Part shown: positions 55,668 through 64,000 of the stretch, one piece after another
How positions within the stretch are numbered: the first letter of the stretch is position 1
Layout of the letters: the number at the start of each line of letters is the position of its first letter
Assembly (NCBI RefSeq): GCF_028882255.1
Contig: NZ_JARBUY010000002.1
Location: 756,342 to 820,341, forward strand
DNA length: 64,000 bases
Direction of reading: 5' to 3'
Source: Maribacter polysaccharolyticus
Lineage (GTDB): Bacteria; Bacteroidota; Bacteroidia; Flavobacteriales; Flavobacteriaceae
Position numbers and translations under genes: made by a program
The notes under the pieces: generated by a model
Told to the model about the DNA's origin: nothing
The model's database searches: none
The model's input: the letters and a program-made list of their open reading frames with translations, nothing else

Positions 55668-57152
55668 ATGAATAAGATATATAAGTTGTTGGTGGTAATG
55701 CTCCTTCCCCTAATGATAGGGTGTAAGCAGATGGAGGTACCTCAAAGACCCAACTTTGTATTTATCATGGTCGATGATCTGGGGAAAGAATGGATAGAAT
55801 CGTATGGGGCAACGGAAATCGAAACCCCTAACATCAATAAGTTGGCAGAAACGGGAATTACATTCGACAATGCCTACTCCATGCCACAGTGTACACCCAG
55901 TCGGGTGGCCTTGATTACAGGACAATATCCGTTTGCCAATGGGTGGATAAACCATTATGATGTACCCCGTTGGGGGCATGGGGTGAATTTTGATGCCGAT
56001 AAAAATCCAAGTTTTGCCAAAGCCTTGCAAAATGACGGATATGCCACCTGTATAGCGGGAAAGTGGCAGATCAATGATTTTAGGATCGAACCCAAAGCCA
56101 TGGAAAATGCGGGTTTTCAGGAATATTGTATGTGGACGGGGTACGAGTCGGGTAATAAACCCAGTGAAAATCGGTATTGGGACCCTTATATCTTCACGAA
56201 AAATGGCAGCAAGACCTATGAAGGTGAATTTGGACCCGATATTTTTTCGGATTTTATCATCGACTTTATGTCAAAGAACAAGGATAAGCCCCTTTGTGTT
56301 TATTATCCAATGGTTTTAACACATGCCCCTTTTGTGCATACACCCCACGAACCTGAGGCAAAAACCAAATACCAAAAGCATCAGGCGATGGTACGTTATA
56401 CCGATTTCATTATCGGGAAAATAGTGAAGTCATTGGAAGATAATGGTTTGCTGGATAATACATACCTCCTATTCACCACCGATAATGGCACCTCCAATGG
56501 CATCATAGGAAAAAGGGATGAGGTTTATGTTCGGGGAGGGAAATCGTTTTTAACCGAAAACGGGATCAATGCGCCCTTTTTGGTCTTGACCCCCGATAAG
56601 ATGCATTTTACGACCGATGCCCTTATCGACTTTACCGACATATACCCGACATTACTTGATTTGGCGAATGTCGGGAATAAGGCCGAAACGAACGGCTACT
56701 CATTTGCGGATGTATTGAAAGGGGAGCGTGTAATCGGCAAGCGGGATTGGATATTGGCTATGGGAGGACTATCGGCAAAAATAGGTGAGGACGATCGAAT
56801 GGAAAATTGGTTCCAATTTAGGGACCGTGTGCTTCGCGATAGGCGATATAAGGTGTATACCGATACTTTAAAACGCATTGTAAGGGTGTTCGATTTACAG
56901 TCAGACCCTTATGAAACCCATAATCTGATTGGAGAAGGGGCATCGGCCCAGGTACTTGAAAAATTCGAAGGTATATTGAATGGTCTTCCTGATCGGGATG
57001 CACAGCCTGTTTATACCAAAACAGTGGATAGCCTATACAATGTGCCTATTGAAAAATTGAATTGTTGCGGTGGGCCGAAAGGAGCTAGAAAAACGAATAT
57101 GTTGCCTCTGGCGACCGAAGAGGCATTTTTAAAATTAAGTAGTAAGGAATAA
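55668..57152 (+). CDS. S1 family sulfatase, lipoprotein (8)
   Basis: The 494-residue protein has a lipobox (LMIGC, Cys19), PNFVFIMVDDLGKEWIESYG and the signature SMPQCTPSRVALITGQYPFA with Cys75. LFTTDNGTSNGIIGKRDEVY and GINAPFLVLTPDKMHFT follow. The C-terminal stretch LPDRDAQPVYTKTVDSLYNV with a CC pair (LNCCGGPKG) is distinct from the other sulfatases. A 101-bp gap precedes it; TGTATTTG at 55605-55612, one mismatch from the -7 consensus, could be an internal promoter. Confidence 0.9.
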   Translation: MNKIYKLLVVMLLPLMIGCKQMEVPQRPNFVFIMVDDLGKEWIESYGATEIETPNINKLAETGITFDNAYSMPQCTPSRVALITGQYPFANGWINHYDVPRWGHGVNFDADKNPSFAKALQNDGYATCIAGKWQINDFRIEPKAMENAGFQEYCMWTGYESGNKPSENRYWDPYIFTKNGSKTYEGEFGPDIFSDFIIDFMSKNKDKPLCVYYPMVLTHAPFVHTPHEPEAKTKYQKHQAMVRYTDFIIGKIVKSLEDNGLLDNTYLLFTTDNGTSNGIIGKRDEVYVRGGKSFLTENGINAPFLVLTPDKMHFTTDALIDFTDIYPTLLDLANVGNKAETNGYSFADVLKGERVIGKRDWILAMGGLSAKIGEDDRMENWFQFRDRVLRDRRYKVYTDTLKRIVRVFDLQSDPYETHNLIGEGASAQVLEKFEGILNGLPDRDAQPVYTKTVDSLYNVPIEKLNCCGGPKGARKTNMLPLATEEAFLKLSSKE

Positions 57153-57170
57153 ACACATAACGGAATTAAA

Positions 57171-57959
57171 TTGGAAAGAAGGAAATTTTTAAAGTATGTA
57201 GGGGCCACCTCCATTTATATTGGGGTTTCTTCCTGCGCATCGACAGGTTTTTTTAGAAGGAAGTACGATGAAGGGGTATGTAGGGAAGCATGGGGCAAGC
57301 TTGCGAACAAGGGTGAAGCCTTTGCATATGTAAATCCGGATAAGAAACTTCCCAATGTGTTTATTTATGGCGATTCCATTTCAATAGGCTATACCCCAAC
57401 CGTAAGAACCGAATTGGAAGGAAAAGCCAATGTGTTTAGGTTTCATAAAAACGGACAATCAAGTAATAAGTTCATCCCTTTTATGGAAAAAATGAAAACG
57501 ACCATGTTTCAGCCTTACTTGAAAGGTGGTTGGGATTTCGATTGGGATGTTATTCATTTTAATGTCGGGTTGCACGATTTAAAATATGTAAAAAACGGTA
57601 AGCTCGATTTAGAGAACGGAAAGCAGGTAAACACCATTGAAAAGTATAAGGAAAACCTACATGGGATTTGTGAATATCTGATGAAGGAATATCCAAAAGC
57701 AAAATTGATTTTTGCTACGACCACCGCAGTTCCTGATGAAGGTGCCGATGGCAGGGTTGCAGGCGATAGTGTAAAGTACAACAAAGCGGCTTTGGAGGTT
57801 TTGGCCGGTTATCCATCAATTGCCATTAACGATTTATACAGCTTTACCAAACCCAATGCCAAGGACTGGTACATAAAACCCCATAACGTACATTATAACG
57901 ATTTAGGTAAAAAAGAACAGGGGAAAGAAGTTGCGAAAATTATTGCTGAAAACTTGTAA
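57171..57959 (+). CDS. SGNH/GDSL hydrolase with Tat-like lipoprotein signal
   Basis: The 262-residue product appears to start at TTG 57171, since no in-frame ATG lies at the signal peptide. The N-terminus MERRKFLKYVG has a twin-arginine-like motif and a lipobox (GVSSC, Cys22). The SGNH signature is VFIYGDSISIGYTP with Ser69, then NVGLHDLKY (block III) and PHNVHYNDLG near the end with the likely catalytic His241. The usual Asp two residues before that His is Asn239. It is probably a carbohydrate esterase that removes acetyl or similar groups; this is inferred from position among glycosidases. Confidence 0.8.
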   Translation: MERRKFLKYVGATSIYIGVSSCASTGFFRRKYDEGVCREAWGKLANKGEAFAYVNPDKKLPNVFIYGDSISIGYTPTVRTELEGKANVFRFHKNGQSSNKFIPFMEKMKTTMFQPYLKGGWDFDWDVIHFNVGLHDLKYVKNGKLDLENGKQVNTIEKYKENLHGICEYLMKEYPKAKLIFATTTAVPDEGADGRVAGDSVKYNKAALEVLAGYPSIAINDLYSFTKPNAKDWYIKPHNVHYNDLGKKEQGKEVAKIIAENL

Positions 57960-57961
57960 TC

Positions 57962-59815
57962 ATGAACAGAATAGTACTCATTATATCATTATTTCTTATT
58001 TCCATAACCGGGGAGGCACAAAAGAATTCCCCGAATTTCATTCCACAGCCCGAATCCGTTCAGTTTTCCGATGGCGTGTTTGTTCTCGACCAGATCACTA
58101 AGGTAATCGTTCCCAAAAAATTCAGGGAACAACTCATACCTTATGTCGCTGAAAAGATACAATCCGATTTAGGTCTCAACCTCGTGTATTCCTATAACGG
58201 GCCCGATAAAGGGGAAAAACACATTCTATTTAAATTGGAAAAAAAGGCTTCGTTAAAAGAAGAAGGCTATCACCTTATTATTGGCCCCGAATCGATTGTG
58301 GTCATGGCAAAAGACTATGCCGGACTATTCAATGGCTTTCAGACCTTACGGCAAACATTCCCATTGGAAAGTACCGGGGAAGTCCGTATACCCGCTATGG
58401 AGGTTAAGGACAATCCCAGGTTTCAATGGCGTGGAATCATGTTGGATGTTTCCAGACATTTTCAACCCAAGGAATTTATCCTAAAACAAATAGACGTACT
58501 TTCTTCCTACAAGGTGAACAAATTCCACTGGCATTTAACAGATGACCAAGGGTGGCGTATCGAAATCAAAAAGTATCCCAAGCTAACGGAAAAAGGAGCT
58601 TGGAGAGCGGATAGAAGTGGCATTGCATGGTGGGAAAGGGAAAAAGCCACAGCGGAAGAGCCCAAAACCGTTGGAGGGTTTTATACCCAAGAGGAAATCA
58701 AGGAAGTTATCGCCTATGCCAAGGTAAGGAATGTCGAGATCATTCCTGAAATAGATGTGCCCGGCCATAGTAAAGCACTTGTGGCATCCTATCCTGAACT
58801 GTTTTGCTATGATGATCCAGAAGCCGATTTTGAAGTGGCCGTTGGCGGTAAAGCCCCTGACAATACGGTTTGTCCAGGTAAGGAATATTCCTATGGATTC
58901 CTGAACGACGTCATTAAGGAAGTCGCTGCATTGTTCCCTTCCCAATATTTGCATATCGGCGGTGATGAGTGCAATAAAAAGAACTGGAAAAAGTGTCCGT
59001 ATTGCCAAAAGGCAAAATTGGATAACGGATTGGAGGATGAGGAAGAATTACAAAGTTATTTTATCCAGCGTATTCACGAATTGGTTAAAAAACAAAAGAA
59101 GACCATGATCGGTTGGGATGAGATTTTGAGTGGAAATGGAGCCCCGGGAGCTACGATCATGGCTTGGAGAAGAGGAAAATACACACCACAGATCACGGCC
59201 CCCCAAGAAGGTTACCCTACGATTATGACATCCTATAAATATTCTTATATTAGTCAGGTACAGGGACCTACCATTACAGAACCGGAAGGACCAAAGGTCG
59301 TTTTACCGCTTTCAAAGGTTTATGGCCATGAGCCGGTCGCAGCCGAACTTACTGAAGCCCAAAAAGAATTGGTACTGGGTAACCAAGCAAGTTTATGGGG
59401 GGAGTTTACACCTACCCAAGAACATTGCGAGTATATGCTATACCCTAGGGCAATAGCCAGTGCTGAGGTTTCATGGAGTTTGCCCGAAACCAAGAATTGG
59501 GAACGTTTTCAAACCGCTTTGGAAGATTACCATTTTGACAAATTGGAGCGTAAAGGTATTAACGTCTCTAAAAGTTTGTACAGTGTATACCCGTCCTACA
59601 CGATTGACGAATTGCATGGTGAAGCCATCGTCTACTTACAGACCGAGAGTGTAGGGTATGAGATCAGGTACACCTTGGATGGCTCGGAACCTGATATTGA
59701 TAGTGCGGTATATACCAAGGCGTTTAGGGCAGAACCCAAAAGCCTACTTAAAGCCGCCTTGTTCAATGACAAAGGGGAACAAAAAGGAAAAACCTTGGAA
59801 TTAAGATTGAAATAA
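57962..59815 (+). CDS. GH20 beta-N-acetylhexosaminidase, secreted
   Basis: The 617-residue protein has a signal peptide (ending ITGEAQ), a GH20b domain (28-145) and the GH20 barrel: WHLTDDQGWRIEIKKYPKL and LHIGGDECNKKNWKKCPYCQ with catalytic Asp335-Glu336. The end is a short chitobiase-C-like beta domain (YEIRYTLDGSEPDIDSAVYT). It lacks the CBM32-like tail of the GH20 at 25878. It starts two bases after the SGNH gene. It should remove terminal beta-GlcNAc or GalNAc, perhaps once sulfate has been cleared by the adjacent sulfatase. Confidence 0.94.
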   Translation: MNRIVLIISLFLISITGEAQKNSPNFIPQPESVQFSDGVFVLDQITKVIVPKKFREQLIPYVAEKIQSDLGLNLVYSYNGPDKGEKHILFKLEKKASLKEEGYHLIIGPESIVVMAKDYAGLFNGFQTLRQTFPLESTGEVRIPAMEVKDNPRFQWRGIMLDVSRHFQPKEFILKQIDVLSSYKVNKFHWHLTDDQGWRIEIKKYPKLTEKGAWRADRSGIAWWEREKATAEEPKTVGGFYTQEEIKEVIAYAKVRNVEIIPEIDVPGHSKALVASYPELFCYDDPEADFEVAVGGKAPDNTVCPGKEYSYGFLNDVIKEVAALFPSQYLHIGGDECNKKNWKKCPYCQKAKLDNGLEDEEELQSYFIQRIHELVKKQKKTMIGWDEILSGNGAPGATIMAWRRGKYTPQITAPQEGYPTIMTSYKYSYISQVQGPTITEPEGPKVVLPLSKVYGHEPVAAELTEAQKELVLGNQASLWGEFTPTQEHCEYMLYPRAIASAEVSWSLPETKNWERFQTALEDYHFDKLERKGINVSKSLYSVYPSYTIDELHGEAIVYLQTESVGYEIRYTLDGSEPDIDSAVYTKAFRAEPKSLLKAALFNDKGEQKGKTLELRLK

Positions 59816-59825
59816 AAAAGGGATT

Positions 59826-61313
59826 ATGAAAAAATATGGAATCTTACCGATACTGTTCTTTTGTCTTCAGTTACTTACGGCCCAAGAAAGACCCAATATC
59901 GTTTACATCATCTGTGATGATTTAGGGTATGGGGATGTACAGGCCTTAAACCCTGAAAAAGGAAAAATCCTAACCCCGAAAATAGATGCGTTCGCTAAAG
60001 AAGCGATGACATTTACCGATGCACACTCGGCCTCTGCCGTATGTACACCATCCCGATATGCCATTTTAACCGGGCGATATTCATGGCGTTCAAGATTACA
60101 AAAAGGTGTTTTGGCAAGTGGAGATGAATTGGAACCTTTAATTGATGCCGATAGGATGACGGTGCCAAAAATGCTCAAGGAAGTGGGCTATAAAACAACC
60201 GCCATTGGCAAATGGCACCTTGGGTTTAAGTTTGTTGACGATGAAGGTAATCCAGTTCAGGTTTATGATGGTAAAAAAGTTGTTGGACCGGCAATCGGAT
60301 CAACGGTTCCAAACGGACCTATTACACGTGGTTTTGATTCCTATGTAGGATTTCACCATTCAAGGGTTATGAAAACAGTTATAAAGGATGATAAAGTGGT
60401 CGATATGATGCCTCCCATTGAAATGTTACAATTTTTAGCCGAAAATGCTGAAAATTATATCGCAGAGGAGGCTAAGGACGATACGCCGTTTTTTATGTAT
60501 TTGGCTTTGAATTCACCCCATAGCCCTGTAGTGCCATCAGAGGCCTGGCAAGGTAAAAGTGGTATGGGCGCTTATGCCGATTTCGTGATGGAAACCGATG
60601 ATGTGGTGGGTCGTGTACTTGAAGCCTTGGAGAAAAACGGTATTGCGGATAATACGTTGGTTTTCTTTACCAGCGACAATGGTTGTTCGGCCCCGGTTGC
60701 CAAAGCAGGGAAATTGGAAAAAGAATTCGGTCATTACCCCAGTGCGGATTTTAGGGGATACAAATCAGATATTTGGGAAGGTGGCCATCGGATCCCGTTT
60801 ATCGTCAAATGGCCCGGGAAGATCAAACCCAATACAACCAATAGCCAGCTTATCTGCCAGACGAGTTTAATGGCAACCTGTGCAGCGATCACCGGTGCGG
60901 ATTTGGATGCCGATGATGGTGTGGATTCGTACAGTATTCTTCCGTTATTGAAAGACAATAAGGCCAAAACGGATTATGAATTGGTGGTGCACCATTCCAT
61001 TAATGGGAAATTCTCCATTAGAAATAAAAAATGGAAATTGGAATTGACTCCAGGTTCCGGAGGATGGAGTGCCCCAACAGATAAAAAAGCCATAATGGAG
61101 GGTTTGCCCCAGATACAGCTGTATAACATGAAAAAGGATTGGAGGGAAACCACGAATGTGTATAAAAAGCATCCAAGAATTGTAAATCGATTGACGGCGG
61201 AATTAATTCGGATTGTTGATAACGGGAGAACAACGGTAGGTACGTCACAGAAAAATGATGTGCCGATAGATATCTATAAAACCGGGAATAGCGAAGCAGG
61301 AACAACACATTGA
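59826..61313 (+). CDS. S1 family sulfatase, secreted (9)
   Basis: The 495-residue protein has a signal peptide (LQLLTAQ) rather than a lipobox, PNIVYIICDDLGYGDVQALN and the signature SASAVCTPSRYAILTGRYSW with Cys73. FFTSDNGCSAPVAKAGKLEK and SDIWEGGHRIPFIVKWPGK complete the S1 pattern. It is a paralogue of the sulfatase at 49869, sharing the Asp-Asp-Leu-Gly-Tyr-Gly-Asp-Val start, the LQKGVL loop and the RIVDNGRTTVGTSQKNDVP tail. It begins ten bases after GH20. Confidence 0.93.
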   Translation: MKKYGILPILFFCLQLLTAQERPNIVYIICDDLGYGDVQALNPEKGKILTPKIDAFAKEAMTFTDAHSASAVCTPSRYAILTGRYSWRSRLQKGVLASGDELEPLIDADRMTVPKMLKEVGYKTTAIGKWHLGFKFVDDEGNPVQVYDGKKVVGPAIGSTVPNGPITRGFDSYVGFHHSRVMKTVIKDDKVVDMMPPIEMLQFLAENAENYIAEEAKDDTPFFMYLALNSPHSPVVPSEAWQGKSGMGAYADFVMETDDVVGRVLEALEKNGIADNTLVFFTSDNGCSAPVAKAGKLEKEFGHYPSADFRGYKSDIWEGGHRIPFIVKWPGKIKPNTTNSQLICQTSLMATCAAITGADLDADDGVDSYSILPLLKDNKAKTDYELVVHHSINGKFSIRNKKWKLELTPGSGGWSAPTDKKAIMEGLPQIQLYNMKKDWRETTNVYKKHPRIVNRLTAELIRIVDNGRTTVGTSQKNDVPIDIYKTGNSEAGTTH

Positions 61314-61338
61314 TACCACTTTAAAGAACAAGGATTTT

Positions 61339-63669
61339 ATGTTAATAGGAAAAAGAAAAATAGCGGTTACGATTTGTTTTGTACTAGGCGTTCTAGTCAT
61401 GGTTTCTTGTTCCACGGCAAAACCGACAAACGAAAAAGTACAACAGGAAAAGCAACCGGTAGATTATATAGACCCTATTATTGGAGCCATTACCTATGGG
61501 AAAAAATCCAAAGATGCCCATGGTTTTGGAAAAACATTTCCGGGTGCCGCAACCCCTTTTGGCTTGGTACAATTAAGTCCGGATACTTTTACGGGTGGTG
61601 ATAATGGTTCGGGCTATTCGTACGAGCATCCAACACTCGAAGGTTTCAGTTTTACACATATGAGCGGTGTAGGTTGGTTTGGCGATTTGGGCAACTTTTT
61701 AGTGACGCCCACAACCGGTAAATTACATACGAATAGAGGTGTTCCTGAAAACCCGGAAGATGGTTACCGATCTCGGTTTTCACATGATACCGAGGTAACC
61801 AAAGCAGGCTATTACGCAGTGACTTTAGCCGATTATAAAGTAAAGGCGGAATTGACGGCGGCACCAAGGGCAGGAATAATCAGATTCACTTATCCGGAAA
61901 ATGACAGTTCACGAATTCAAATCGATTTATCACGTCGCGTTGGTGGTACATCAACGGAACAATACATCAGGGTAGTTGACGAAAACACGATTGAAGGCTG
62001 GATGAAATGTCCCCCGGAAGGTGGTGGCTGGGGCGCTGGGGCCGGTAACGCCGATTACGTGGTGTATTTCCATTGCCAATTTAGCAAGCCGTTAAAAGAC
62101 TACGGAATATGGAGTGCCGATATTCCTGACGTGCCTAGAAAGATGCGTTTTATCAGAAGGGATAATTATCAGGATGCAGTTAAAAATGCCGAAATTTTTA
62201 AAGGTAGAAATGAAATGCAAGGCAAGCATTTAGGGTTTTATACCGATTTCAGCACAAAAGAAGGTGAACAGGTGTTGGTGAAAAGCGGCATTTCATTCGT
62301 GAGTATCGCAGGTGCCAAGGAAAATCTCGAGCACGATATCGATCATTGGGATTTCGACAAAACCAGGCAAGAAGCACGTGACTTATGGAGTACGGCCATT
62401 TCAAACATAGCGGTATCCGGTGCAACCGATAGGGAAAAAACCATTTTTTACACCGCACTTTATCATACCTTAATCGATCCTCGGGCTTTTTCAGACGTAA
62501 ACGGAAACTATATAGGGGCCGATAAACAAGTGCACCAAACCGATAATTTTACTTACCGTACTATTTTTAGTGGTTGGGATGTGTTTCGTTCACAATTTCC
62601 GTTGCAAACCATTATCAATCCTGCATTGGTCGATGATGAAATCAATTCCCTATTACAAATGGCAGCGTTAAGTGGTCGCGAATATTTACCACGCTGGGAA
62701 ATGCTGAATTCCTATTCGGGCGTAATGTTGGGGAATCCGGCAGTTTCGGTAATTAACGATGCTTACCAAAAAGGAATTCGTAACTACGATGTGGAAAAAG
62801 CCTTTGAGTATTCATTGAACACGGTGAACAACACAGGAAATGGTGAGTTAGGGTATTCACACAAGCACATTTCCAAAACCTTGGAGTATGCCTATTCCGA
62901 TTGGGCGTTGGCAACCTTTGCACAAGCGTTGGGCAAAAATGGGATTGCCGAAACCTATTTCGAAAAAAGTAAAAATTATAAGAATATCTGGAACGATGAA
63001 GTCAACTGGTTTAGGGCTAAGGACAGTACCGGAACTTGGTTGGAATGGAAAGGGAAAACCGTTCATGGCCAAGGGTGTATTGAAAGTAATCCGTTTCAAC
63101 AAGGTTGGTTTGTGCCCCACGATATCGATGGGTTAAAGACTTTGATGGGTGGTGAAGAAGCTTTTAAAAATGAATTGATCACTTTTTTTGAAAACACGCC
63201 CGAAGACTTTCTTTGGAATAACTATTACAACCATGCCAATGAACCTGTGCATCATGTACCGTTTATGTTCAATGAAGCCGGTGTACCGCACTTGACCCAA
63301 AAATATACCCGTAAAATTTGTGATAAGGCTTACGGTATCGATGCTTACGGATTATGCGGTAATGAGGATGTAGGTCAAATGTCTGCGTGGTATGTGTTGG
63401 CTTCCATTGGTATTCATCCCATAAATCCGGGGGATAATAAATACCAAATCACGAGTCCGGTTTTCAATGATGTCGAAATTAAATTGGACAGCAACTATTA
63501 TTCAGGAAAAACATTCAGGATTATCGCCCATAACAATTCAAAAGAAAATATTTATATACAAACAATCAAATTGAATGGAAAACCATTGGATCGCTTTTGG
63601 ATTTCTCACGAAGAAATCACCAAAGGTGGTGTTTTGGAATTTGAAATGGGTCCAGAACCAAAGATATAA
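61339..63669 (+). CDS. GH92 alpha-mannosidase, second copy, lipoprotein
   Basis: The 776-residue product has a lipobox (MVSCS, Cys24). GH92 hallmarks are FGKTFPGAATPFGLVQLSPD, EGFSFTHMSGVGWFGDLGNF, EYAYSDWALATFAQALG, YNHANEPVHHVPFMFNEAG and GNEDVGQMSAWYVLASIGIH. It differs from the GH92 at 18367 in the substrate-binding loops (ANEPVHHV versus GNEPSHHI, and a KCPPEGGGWGAGAGNADYVV insert). A different linkage preference is therefore likely. It is separated by 25 bases from the preceding sulfatase. Confidence 0.94.
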   Translation: MLIGKRKIAVTICFVLGVLVMVSCSTAKPTNEKVQQEKQPVDYIDPIIGAITYGKKSKDAHGFGKTFPGAATPFGLVQLSPDTFTGGDNGSGYSYEHPTLEGFSFTHMSGVGWFGDLGNFLVTPTTGKLHTNRGVPENPEDGYRSRFSHDTEVTKAGYYAVTLADYKVKAELTAAPRAGIIRFTYPENDSSRIQIDLSRRVGGTSTEQYIRVVDENTIEGWMKCPPEGGGWGAGAGNADYVVYFHCQFSKPLKDYGIWSADIPDVPRKMRFIRRDNYQDAVKNAEIFKGRNEMQGKHLGFYTDFSTKEGEQVLVKSGISFVSIAGAKENLEHDIDHWDFDKTRQEARDLWSTAISNIAVSGATDREKTIFYTALYHTLIDPRAFSDVNGNYIGADKQVHQTDNFTYRTIFSGWDVFRSQFPLQTIINPALVDDEINSLLQMAALSGREYLPRWEMLNSYSGVMLGNPAVSVINDAYQKGIRNYDVEKAFEYSLNTVNNTGNGELGYSHKHISKTLEYAYSDWALATFAQALGKNGIAETYFEKSKNYKNIWNDEVNWFRAKDSTGTWLEWKGKTVHGQGCIESNPFQQGWFVPHDIDGLKTLMGGEEAFKNELITFFENTPEDFLWNNYYNHANEPVHHVPFMFNEAGVPHLTQKYTRKICDKAYGIDAYGLCGNEDVGQMSAWYVLASIGIHPINPGDNKYQITSPVFNDVEIKLDSNYYSGKTFRIIAHNNSKENIYIQTIKLNGKPLDRFWISHEEITKGGVLEFEMGPEPKI

Positions 63670-63677
63670 AAGGGATA

Positions 63678-63840
63678 ATGATGACACCAATCCCATTGAA
63701 GTCCATAAAACAAATGAAGAGTAAAATAGTGTGCTCATCGCTGGTTTTGTTATGTATGGCTTGTGAACAACCGAAAAGCAAACGCTTTTTATAAAGATCT
63801 AGAAAACAATAAAAGACCCGTAGGGGAAATTAAGGCATAA
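63678..63840 (+). pseudogene. Remnant of a lipoprotein gene with internal deletion
   Basis: A 38-codon frame (63678-63794) holds a complete lipoprotein signal peptide (VCSSLVLLCMACEQPKSK) and then stops. Shifting frame, the bases just before 63840 read YKDLENNKRPVGEIKA and stop, which looks like the C-terminus of a secreted enzyme. The simplest reading is a gene that lost its middle. It sits between GH92 and the next sulfatase with the usual short spacing. Confidence 0.5.
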
Positions 63841-63844
63841 AAGA

Positions 63845-64000
63845 ATGAATGAATTGATGCTGAATAACAATAAATTACTATCAATCAGTTCGGTAGTATT
63901 CATATTGCTGATATTGGTCGGTGGTGTTTCAGCCCAAAGTCAGCAACCTCCTAACATCATACTTATAAATGCAGACGATTTAGGTTATGGAGACCTCAGT
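63845..64000 (+). CDS. S1 family sulfatase, N-terminal part, cut by window end (10)
   Basis: The frame from ATG 63845 runs 52 codons to the window edge. It encodes a signal peptide (VVFILLILVGGVSAQS) followed by PPNIILINADDLGYGDLS, the N-terminal metal-binding segment of S1 sulfatases. The formylglycine site lies beyond the window. A second ATG at 63857 is an alternative start. It shows that the sulfatase-rich run continues past 64000. Confidence 0.88.
   Translation, partial: MNELMLNNNKLLSISSVVFILLILVGGVSAQSQQPPNIILINADDLGYGDLS

Noticed and set aside
1-64000. Mobile elements, integrases, CRISPR arrays, rRNA genes
   Set aside because: No transposase or integrase domains, no regularly spaced direct repeats and no rRNA-like sequence were seen on either strand.

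Overview
The window looks like a chromosome segment of a marine member of the Flavobacteriaceae (Bacteroidota). The evidence is a SusC/SusD pair, many lipoprotein signal peptides, a large S1 sulfatase set, promoters of the TAnnTTTG type, few Shine-Dalgarno sequences and moderately AT-rich DNA. No mobile element, CRISPR array, rRNA or tRNA gene was found.

Region 1 (1-8750) is ordinary chromosome: a DUF6503-like lipoprotein, a peroxiredoxin-like protein, a DoxX membrane protein, a small outer-membrane barrel, a membrane-anchored amidohydrolase, two tandem micro-membrane proteins, a two-gene kinase operon and cysQ. It also holds a likely small RNA (5783-6016). The 3' half of this RNA, a 53-nt element plus a terminator hairpin, recurs on the other strand behind susD (8911-8997) with compensatory base changes.

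Region 2 (9034-29440) is the core of a polysaccharide utilisation locus aimed at N-linked glycans. It has SusC/SusD on the minus strand, a NagB-deacetylase fusion, and a LytS/LytTR two-component pair. The plus strand then carries GH92 alpha-mannosidase, a sodium:solute symporter, GH130 phosphorylase, a CBM9-like lipoprotein, a GHL10-type TIM-barrel lipoprotein, GH20 hexosaminidase and a PNGase F-type amidase. The inferred flow is: the amidase frees glycans from asparagine, GH92 and GH20 trim them, a symporter imports a core such as Man-beta-1,4-GlcNAc, GH130 phosphorolyses it, and the NagB fusion takes up the amino sugar.

Region 3 (29616-64000) starts at a terminator/promoter junction and runs on one strand to the window end in tightly packed genes: a second symporter, nine complete sulfatases plus a tenth cut by the window edge, two GH29 and one GH95 fucosidase-type enzymes, two GH30, two PA14-containing GH3, an SGNH hydrolase, a second GH20, a second GH92 and one gene remnant. 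With region 2 this suggests a system for heavily sulfated, fucosylated and perhaps xylosylated N-glycans, such as those of algae or marine invertebrates. The sulfatase specificities and the substrate are inference. No sulfatase-maturating enzyme, fucose catabolic genes, hybrid two-component sensor or ECF sigma/anti-sigma pair is present in the window.
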